From Atriophallophorus winterbourni (Eukaryota > Platyhelminthes > Trematoda > Plagiorchiida > Microphallidae), in assembly GCA_013407085.1 (NCBI GenBank), contig JACCGJ010002760.1, positions 34,095-98,094 of the forward strand: 64,000 nt of DNA, written 5' to 3'. The notes under the pieces are model-generated. The model worked only from the letters and a program-made list of their open reading frames with translations, was not told where the DNA came from and did not search any database. The position numbers and the translations under genes are program-made. Positions 57,523-64,000 of the stretch are shown piece by piece; the stretch's first letter is position 1, and each line of letters opens with the position of its first letter.

Positions 57523-58230
57523 TCGCGTTTTTTGAAGGCTGAATTTCATCACTTGGTATTTGTCAAAAAAGGCAAACCTAAGGCTTGCTACGAACGTTTC
57601 GTGTACAACAAAAAGGAAACCAGCAAGAGTGACCCCACTGTTGATTATTATGTGTGTGAACGAAAGCGAAAAGACCACTGTTCCGGGCGACTCCATCTCC
57701 GTGGAAATACAGTCTTGAAGTCATCAGAGCACAACCATGCCCCCGACGCGTGTCGCCAGAATGTTCTGAAGGTAGTTGATTCCATCAAAAGACAAGCGTC
57801 TACAACAGAATAAACCACAATGATGATCATTGCCAGTCAGTGTACAGGCGTTTCTGAAGTCACAGCAGCTTCTTTGCCAACAGAACGGGCACTTAAGAGA
57901 CAAATACAAAGAACGCGAAACCGCAATGGTCGGGTCCCACCACTGCCTGCAAGTCTGGAAGATCTGAATATTCCTGATGACTACAAGACCTTTGATGATG
58001 GAGAGCTCTTTCTTCTGCACGACTCTGGACCTGGCTCACAGCGCATTCTGATTTTCTCAACCCACGAAAATCTGATGATATTGTCTGAAAGTCAACACTG
58101 GTTTGCCGATGGAACATTTAAAGTGGCGCCCAGCTTATTCCATCAATTGTACACAATACACTGTTGCTGCCAAGGACTCATGATGCCGGTGGTGTTTTCA
58201 CTGCTGCCGGGAAAAACAACGGCAGTATAG
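57523..58230 (+). pseudogene. MULE-type transposase with FLYWCH zinc finger, one stop, 3' truncated
   Basis: A DNA-transposon transposase. The FLYWCH finger lies at the N-terminus: FHHLVFVKKGKP, then YYVCERKRKDHC and SSEHNHAP (Cys-Cys-His-His ligands). After TAA at 57,811-57,813 the same frame continues with LKRQIQRTRNRNGR, LFLLHDSGPGSQRILIFST and the transposase core start HWFADGTFKVAPSLFHQLYT, then MPVVFSLLPGKT. WFADGTFKV carries the first catalytic Asp of MULE enzymes. Sequence stops at an S2 repeat at 58,231, so the rest of the DDE domain is lost. Confidence 0.85.
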
Positions 58231-58800
58231 GTTCAGGTTCAGGTTGCACAGGACGATAAGTGGCTAGGTCGCCAATCGAGCGTCCAGATTTCTTCCGGTG
58301 GTATGCCAAAAAAGAGCGCCCAGCACTTCAAACAAAATAGTTCACAGATTTCTTCTGGTAGGATGGTTACCTGAAATGTAGAGCAAAAACTCCTCTCACC
58401 AAAGGTGAGCAGACATTAGTTCAGTTCAGTTCAGTTTGCACAGGACAGTATGTGGCTGACAAGCCAATCGAGCGTCCAGAATTTCTTTCGGTGGAATGCT
58501 GCGGAGAAGCGCCCACCACTGCCAAAGGGTCAATCTTTTTTCTCCGTGTGGAACCTCTGATGGTCGTAGGACTAGGAGAATGTAGTTGGAGGAGCACCGC
58601 GCTATAATCGATGCACTGCCAAAAGGTAATTTTCTTTCTTCTCTGTTTGCAATCTCTGATGATCGCGGTGCCAGGCGCTGTAGTAGTAGGATAGTAGTAG
58701 GACAGCAACGCGCAATAATCGATGCTGGAAAAAAGACAAGGCAGTTTCTCCTCACCAGCACGGTGAGAGGTCAGCTGATGGAGAATCAAGAATAGGAAGA
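58231..58800 (+). repeat. S2 repeats, two copies in tandem
   Basis: Copies start at 58,231 (ggttcaggttcaggttgcac) and 58,416 (gttcagttcagttcagtttg). Both contain gccaatcgagcgtccaga, tttcttccggtgg-like sequence and agcgccca. The second has an internal duplication of about 105 bp ending in ataatcgatgc at about 58,610 and 58,720. Confidence 0.75.
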
Positions 58801-59046
58801 TGCTCTAAAATTGCTACAGTGAATAGCGAGCAAAATGGAGGACAACCTAAGCATGGTAATCATGGGATGTAATCAGAGAATAACTTACTGTAGTGATTCA
58901 TTAACTCACCTTTTTCTCGTATATATATCTCACGTCTCTCCTTTTCTGTTACAGCTCATGTATTCCAGTTTTAGAAGATTAAAGCCTATTCTACGGCCTT
59001 TGTCTCTTAATATCTCTGAACGTTTGAAATCATATAATACAACAAT

Positions 59047-61800
59047 TTAATCTTCACGGTCTAAACCCTGCTTGAAAGTTGAGACGGAACTACAGGAGAT
59101 AAGTTCTTCAGGGAGCTTGTTCCAGAAGTTGACCACCCTGAAGCTGAAAAAGTTTTTCCTAGAATCTAGTCGACATCGTTCCTTAGCGAGCTTGAGTGCG
59201 TGTCCGCGAGTGCCCAGCTTAGGACTTAAGGTAAAGATGTCATCTGGATTAACGCCGCTTAAGCCCTTTAAGATCTTTAAGGTTTCAATCAAATCACCTC
59301 TCAAACGACGACGCTTAAGAGAGAAAAGACCCAGAGCCCAAAGGCGATCAGCATAACTTTTCCCACGCTGACCCTCAATCATGCGTGTTGCTAGTCGCTG
59401 GACGCTTTCAAGTCGAATGATATCCTTCTGGTAGTGAGGACACCACGCCTGGACACAATATTCCAAATGCGGCCTGACTAACGCCTTGTAAAGTGGCAGG
59501 AACACGTCAGGACTTCTGCTGGAAATCACCGACTTCAACCGAAAGAGCACATTGCGTGCACGTTGCGCTGCAACAGCGCATTGGTCCTCCCATTTGAAGT
59601 CAGCTCTAACTAGAACACCCAAGTCCTTAACCCGCTGTGTGGCATCAACGCTAATAGGAGTACCTGACACCTGGACTGTGATCTTGTCGACCAGAGCAGA
59701 CAAGAGTTGGCACTTATTGAGGTTCAGTGGGAGGTCCCAAAGTATGGACCAGTCAATGACCCGCTCGAGGTCGTGCAACAGAGTATCTTCATTCGTTGAA
59801 CCAATGAACTTCACGTCATCCGCAAAAATGAAGCACGGGCACTCCAAGATAGGCGACAAGTCATCGATAAAAATCAGAAAGAGCAGCGGACCTAGCACAG
59901 ACCCCTGAGGCACCCCACTTATCACCTCCGTTTGGATCGACAACGTAGATTCTACTCGTACTCTAAAGGTCCTACCTGTCAGGAATGATTTTATCCAAGC
60001 AAGTAAACTACCCCGTATGCCTTTTGCTGCCAGCTTAGTTTCTAAAAATCGGTGGCTGACGGAATCGAAAGCCTTGCTAAAATCTAGGTAGAGCGCTTCG
60101 ACCGGCTTCCCTTCATCCAACCTTTTCGTAGCAATATTGAGGAAACTCAAGAGGTTAGTCAAACAAGACCTCCCTTTCAGGAATCCATGTTGAGCTACAC
60201 TAAGTAGAGAATGCTGGCAGAGATGCTGGCAGATTTTGTCGCGTATAAGTCTTTCCAATACTTTCGAGACGATGCTGGTCAGGCTGACTGGTCTATAGTT
60301 ACCAAGAATCGACCTGCAACCACCTTTGTGTATTGGTACTACTATGGCTTCTTTCCACTCACGAGGAACCATTGCCGAGTGCAAACATGAATTGAAGAGC
60401 TCACATAGTGGTTCTGCAAGCACTGGGGCGAGATTTCTCAACATAATTGAGTGGATGTGATCCGGACCCTCAGCCTTGTTAGCACGAACATGAATAAGAG
60501 CTCCATACACCTCCGCCTCATTAAAGGACAAATCATCTAGTGCAGGGACACCAGATGGAAAGTTAAGCAACTCAGGCGGTGTGAGTAAAGAATTATCCCT
60601 ACGCTGAACGCTACTGAAAAACTTTGAGAAGGCTGCCGCCTTAGCTAGGTCACTAGTAGCTAATTGTCCATCCTCCAGTTTTAAGTCACCGATGTTTACC
60701 CTAGTTTTTCCTTTAGATTGCGCGTAACTGTAAAACCTTTTCGGGTTGGATTTAGCATCCCTGGCTAAGGATAACTCAAACTTCTGTTTGAGCACACGCT
60801 GCATTTTGACACAAGCGTTTCGGGCGGTTCTGTAACGGACCCACGAACCAGAGGTGAGCGATAGCCTATATTGCCTCCATAAGCGATCACGTTTACGAAT
60901 AGAACGACGAACGCTGGGAGACCACCAGGGTGGCCGCTGGTGCTTATTCACGCATTGCAGTGGAGCATGCAGGTCTTGTAGCCCGTTAAGAAATCTGCAA
61001 ATTCTGTCCCAGTTTTCAGTTACACTAGAATCACTCGAGAACAGAAGGTAAGATTTTGATGACTGTAAAAGTAGGCCCCAGTCAACACGCCTAAAATTAC
61101 GTCTAGGGCGCGCAAGAGGTTTGTGAAAACGCAACAGCGCTTCGAAGCCTAACATTACGTGGTCGCTTTTGCCAAGAGGGGGTAGGAACTTGACATTCTT
61201 GACAGCTTCTAGCTGAGACGACAGCATCAAGTCAAGAGTGGATGGAGTGCATCCATCGCGGAACCTAGTGGGTTTGTTCACGTGCTGATGTAATCCATGA
61301 TAGTGGATCCAATCGAGAAAAGATGCGGATTGCTCAGTGAGTACCCCTGAGGGAGCTGACCAGTCTATATCTGGGAGATTAAAATCACCTAGAATGATTA
61401 CGCTTGGGGCTGATTGAAACAACCCGTCAAGCATCTCAAGCAGTTGACTAATTTCTCGCAGGGTTGCACAGGGCGTGACGTAAACACAAGCAATCGCCAG
61501 TGCTGACTTGTAGCAAGTCAGGACACTACTAACAACTTGGACATTTTCAATAGCGAGTGATAACCCTGGACCCGTATTGTGCAGACCATATTCAAGGAAA
61601 AGTGCCACGCCTCCGCCTCTTCTATCGCCAGGTCTATCGCATCTGATGACAAGATACTGTTTGCTGATGCTAGCTTGCAAAACATCAACCGCAGACAGCC
61701 AGGTTTCAGACAGCGCTATAACCCTCGGGTGTAGCTCAGCTACACGAAGAGAAAGTTCAGACCACTTATTTCTTATGCTGCACACATTAGCGTACAACAC
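59047..61800 (-). CDS. LINE family B ORF2: endonuclease and reverse transcriptase (CR1-like)
   Basis: 917 codons without interruption. Endonuclease: LYANVCSIRNKWSEL, ALSETWLSAVD, RRGGGVALFLEYGL, VIILGDFNLPDIDW near residue 135, LGKSDHVMLGFEAL near 211. Reverse transcriptase: AIVVPIHKGG, LGNYRPVSLTSIVSKVLERL, AQHGFLKGRSCLTNLLSFLN, LYLDFSKAFDSVSH, SGVPQGSVLGPLLFLIFIDD and the catalytic FADDVKF near 657. C-terminus: RPHLEYCVQAWCPHYQKD, then FRVVNFWNKLPEEL. All expected motifs are present, so the protein could be functional. The start shown is a TTG; the frame stays open upstream and overlaps the end of ORF1. Confidence 0.92.
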   Translation of the reverse strand: MLYANVCSIRNKWSELSLRVAELHPRVIALSETWLSAVDVLQASISKQYLVIRCDRPGDRRGGGVALFLEYGLHNTGPGLSLAIENVQVVSSVLTCYKSALAIACVYVTPCATLREISQLLEMLDGLFQSAPSVIILGDFNLPDIDWSAPSGVLTEQSASFLDWIHYHGLHQHVNKPTRFRDGCTPSTLDLMLSSQLEAVKNVKFLPPLGKSDHVMLGFEALLRFHKPLARPRRNFRRVDWGLLLQSSKSYLLFSSDSSVTENWDRICRFLNGLQDLHAPLQCVNKHQRPPWWSPSVRRSIRKRDRLWRQYRLSLTSGSWVRYRTARNACVKMQRVLKQKFELSLARDAKSNPKRFYSYAQSKGKTRVNIGDLKLEDGQLATSDLAKAAAFSKFFSSVQRRDNSLLTPPELLNFPSGVPALDDLSFNEAEVYGALIHVRANKAEGPDHIHSIMLRNLAPVLAEPLCELFNSCLHSAMVPREWKEAIVVPIHKGGCRSILGNYRPVSLTSIVSKVLERLIRDKICQHLCQHSLLSVAQHGFLKGRSCLTNLLSFLNIATKRLDEGKPVEALYLDFSKAFDSVSHRFLETKLAAKGIRGSLLAWIKSFLTGRTFRVRVESTLSIQTEVISGVPQGSVLGPLLFLIFIDDLSPILECPCFIFADDVKFIGSTNEDTLLHDLERVIDWSILWDLPLNLNKCQLLSALVDKITVQVSGTPISVDATQRVKDLGVLVRADFKWEDQCAVAAQRARNVLFRLKSVISSRSPDVFLPLYKALVRPHLEYCVQAWCPHYQKDIIRLESVQRLATRMIEGQRGKSYADRLWALGLFSLKRRRLRGDLIETLKILKGLSGVNPDDIFTLSPKLGTRGHALKLAKERCRLDSRKNFFSFRVVNFWNKLPEELISCSSVSTFKQGLDRED

Positions 61801-61823
61801 AGTGGCACTGGATATGCGCGCTT

Positions 61824-62507
61824 CTAAGCTGAGTCGTGCTTTGCCCTCGGTCGAATCACCCGGGGAAGCTGCACGTTTTTTGGCGTACTGCTTAATGCAG
61901 GAGAAGCAATATCGCGTGCATCTTGCACGACGGTAATGGAACGTTGCCTAACTATTAAGCCCTCATTTATAACATGGGAGCTGCCACTAGAAAGGCTTGA
62001 CGGACTTACTACGCCATTCAAGCTAATGGAGCGTTGCCTGACTATTGAGCCCTTATTAATAACATGGGAGCTGCCACTAGAAAGGCTTGACTGGCTTCCT
62101 TTTTCATTCACGCTAAGCAGATCGTCGTGCGCACCTGATAGCAAGATCATAGGTGATGCACGCACCGGTACGATCGTTGTTGATGCAGTAGCGATCGGCT
62201 TCGCATCAGGCTGAAGGGGAGCGGATAACCCTACAGCTAAGTTAATCCCAGTCGGAGCTACAGTGAACTGCCTCCTATCAAAAAGAGGGTTATCAGGCTT
62301 CACTTGGAGTTTTTCTAAAGTGGCGTTAGTTATGTGTTCCGCCTTAGACAAAAACACATCGCGATCCGCCTGGAATTTGAACTCGACTAGGATCGGTCGA
62401 GGCCGGTTGTCCATCTTCCATCTACCCACACGATGAACTCGCACCGTGAGAGTGGAAGGCTTCATCCCAACCATGCGAAAGTGATCGTGGATACACCTGC
62501 GGTCCAA
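61824..62507 (-). pseudogene. LINE family B ORF1, C-terminal part
   Basis: Reads STLTVRVHRVGRWKMDNRPR, PILVEFKFQADRDVFLSKA, a pattern resembling the RNA-binding region of CR1-type ORF1 proteins, then a low-complexity Ser-rich tail. The tail contains a 90-bp in-frame duplication (61,934-62,023 and 62,024 onward; SSLSSGSSHVIN twice). A TAA at 62,526-62,528 lies just upstream in the same frame. Confidence 0.75.
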
Positions 62508-62610
62508 ATCTCTACGAGATTTGGATTATTTGATGAAGGGCTCGGTACGATCGAAAACTAGAACATTACGAGTTCTATTTTTACGAGCCGAAGATGGGCC
62601 ATGTAATGAT

Positions 62611-63249
62611 TCAATTTTTTTTCCGAAGACTGTTCAGCTCCAGAATAATTTGATCTATGGCATTGGAACCGACAACATTTGTATGTTGCTTTCCATTTTT
62701 GCCGGAATTAATAGTCTTAACCTGCCTTCTTGGGGTGCCTGCTGAATTGGACACCATTCGTGAAGGTAGTTTAAGACTAGTAGGTGATTGTTTCACCAGA
62801 GTGACGTTAGCGTCGGTTAGCGGTGGTTTAGAGCCCTTGGACACCCGTTTTTTAGAAGGCTTTGGTTTATTTTTAGCCTTGACAGTGGTGGATGGCACAG
62901 GAGGGCGGGATAACTGGCTCGAATGATTGGCCTTGTTACCCGCCGAAGCCCGCCCAGGGACTAAATGTGACCGCGCGACTGATGCATAAGTTCGGTCGGA
63001 CACGGATTCAGACGCACTAGCTAGCGTCAAACTAGATCGCCGTTGGTGGTACACAAATGCGGCTCCAGTGGCAGCCTTGTGACAATCACTGCAATACCAC
63101 GGAAGCCAGCGGAATTTCGCATAAAGCCCATAGTGGGATTTATGTATAGCTGAGCAGCCAGGGTGAGCCCAACGCTTGCAAGCATTGCACTCAATTCCTC
63201 TGGCTACTTGTTTGCCACATTTAGCGCTAATACAAACAGTTTTATTCAT
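62611..63249 (-). pseudogene. LINE family B ORF1, PHD-finger N-terminal part
   Basis: Starts at an ATG with a PHD-like zinc finger in the first 55 residues: CGKQVARGIECNACKRWAHP, GCSAIH, WLPWYCSDCH (Cys4-His-Cys3 arrangement). A basic, Ser/Pro-rich linker follows, then LNSLRKKN and a stop. At the stop is a run of eight A on the coding strand (about 62,612-62,620); shifting one base continues into IESLHGPSSARKNRTRN and VLVFDRTEPFIK before the TAA at 62,526. Confidence 0.82.
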
Positions 63250-64000
63250 AGTTGAAAATAGCTAAAACACAATGATGCAAGAATAAAACAGAATACTGAG
63301 TTTATTACGGAGGTAATTAATCAGCAAGAAATGCAAGAATGAATTGTGTGTTTAAACTTTCGAGAATAAGTAAAATAGAGTTTCTATTTTACAAAACAAC
63401 TGTGTTACGGTGAAAATTCGTAAAAGTTTGTAATTGAGCGTGGCAAATGCAACAAATTATAGATGAACAAAATTTTAAATATACACCTCGAGGTTGAGAT
63501 AGCTCACAGATTAGTTTTGACTACGTGAAATGAGGTTACTGCATTATGATGAGGATTACTTTTTAATTATCATTCTAGATTATCGAACATTAGCTAGAAG
63601 TGATTTGGAACAACCATTTCAATTTGGTATAATATCTTTTCAAAAGAAGAATAGAAAAACCTGGAAAGAGAAGAGTGAATTTTAATTGATCCTCAACAAA
63701 GTGCGAGGAAGTTGTGTGTACAGATACCGCCCAGAAGTGCTTTAAACATTTTTTGGTCTTAAAACGCTCATTTGAATCCATTTAGACTAACCCCCATATA
63801 TTGCGTTTATGATGATTGATATCAAATACTTAAAAATCTAATGTTACGAAAATATCGAGTCGGGTCAACTGTAATACATGCAAGAGATGAGCACATACAA
63901 TGCCTTCAAAATATATCTAAGGCTCTTTAAGGTGTTTGTTAATGATGGTAGGATCCAGAAATTGTGTGAGGAGTGAAAGGAGTAGCTAAAATGTCATTTT
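63250..64000. other. No gene recognised
   Basis: AT-rich flank upstream of the LINE; no motif or repeat identified. Confidence 0.4.

Larger units (their letters stand above)
59047..63249 (-). mobile_element. LINE family B, nearly complete copy
   Basis: Contains ORF1 (62,611-63,249 plus 61,824-62,507, separated by a frameshift and a stop) and an uninterrupted ORF2 (59,047-61,800) overlapping the end of ORF1. The layout of PHD-finger ORF1 followed by endonuclease/reverse transcriptase ORF2 is that of the CR1 clade. 5' and 3' untranslated ends are not sharply defined. Confidence 0.88.

Noticed and set aside
58231..58253. GGTTCA repeats as telomeric sequence
   Set aside because: Only two or three units at the start of a dispersed repeat, repeated as GTTCA at 58,416; not a telomere motif.

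Overview
This is a eukaryotic genomic window: AT-rich, intron-bearing and packed with retroelement debris. The mix of CR1/Jockey-type LINEs, an RTE-like LINE family, Penelope-like elements, a Ty3/Gypsy pol remnant and hammerhead-ribozyme repeats fits a parasitic flatworm, most likely a trematode. That assignment is an inference from element content; no species marker is present.

Left part (about 0.9-16 kb): one host gene on the minus strand. Seven well-supported exons (1793-10660), plus candidate exons at both ends, encode consecutive immunoglobulin (I-set-like) domains. Each intron falls inside an Ig domain, and the splice phases match across all seven core exons. The introns carry old LINE fragments and hammerhead repeats. 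Neither the true start nor the true end of the gene is established here.

The most striking feature is at 11,998-13,225: a tandem satellite of alternating 258/257-bp units (515-bp dimer) in which every unit carries a type I hammerhead ribozyme with a minimal ACCGGU stem III. The even-numbered units look intact. Units 1 and 3 have lost the catalytic G12 and part of stem I. A second, dispersed hammerhead repeat of about 234 bp sits in a palindromic cluster in the largest Ig-gene intron (6.4-6.96 kb), with decayed relatives near 1.65, 20.1 and 45.6 kb.

Middle part (16.7-53 kb): a nested retroelement graveyard. It holds a long open LINE ORF2 (16,989-19,775 minus), several broken LINE copies on both strands, a Ty3/Gypsy pol remnant (33.1-35.64 kb minus) with a nested insertion, two adjoining Penelope-like copies (38.6-41.4 kb) with an internal 280-bp triplication, and several RTE-like fragments. 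A SINE-like repeat recurs between 49.8 and 55.7 kb.

Right part (53.9-63.3 kb): an 18-bp minisatellite, a second LINE family in two copies (one broken at 54.57-57.52 kb, one nearly complete at 59.05-63.25 kb with a PHD-finger ORF1 and an intact 917-codon ORF2), and a MULE-type DNA transposon remnant with a FLYWCH zinc finger. No tRNA, rRNA, CRISPR or bacterial-type operon was seen.
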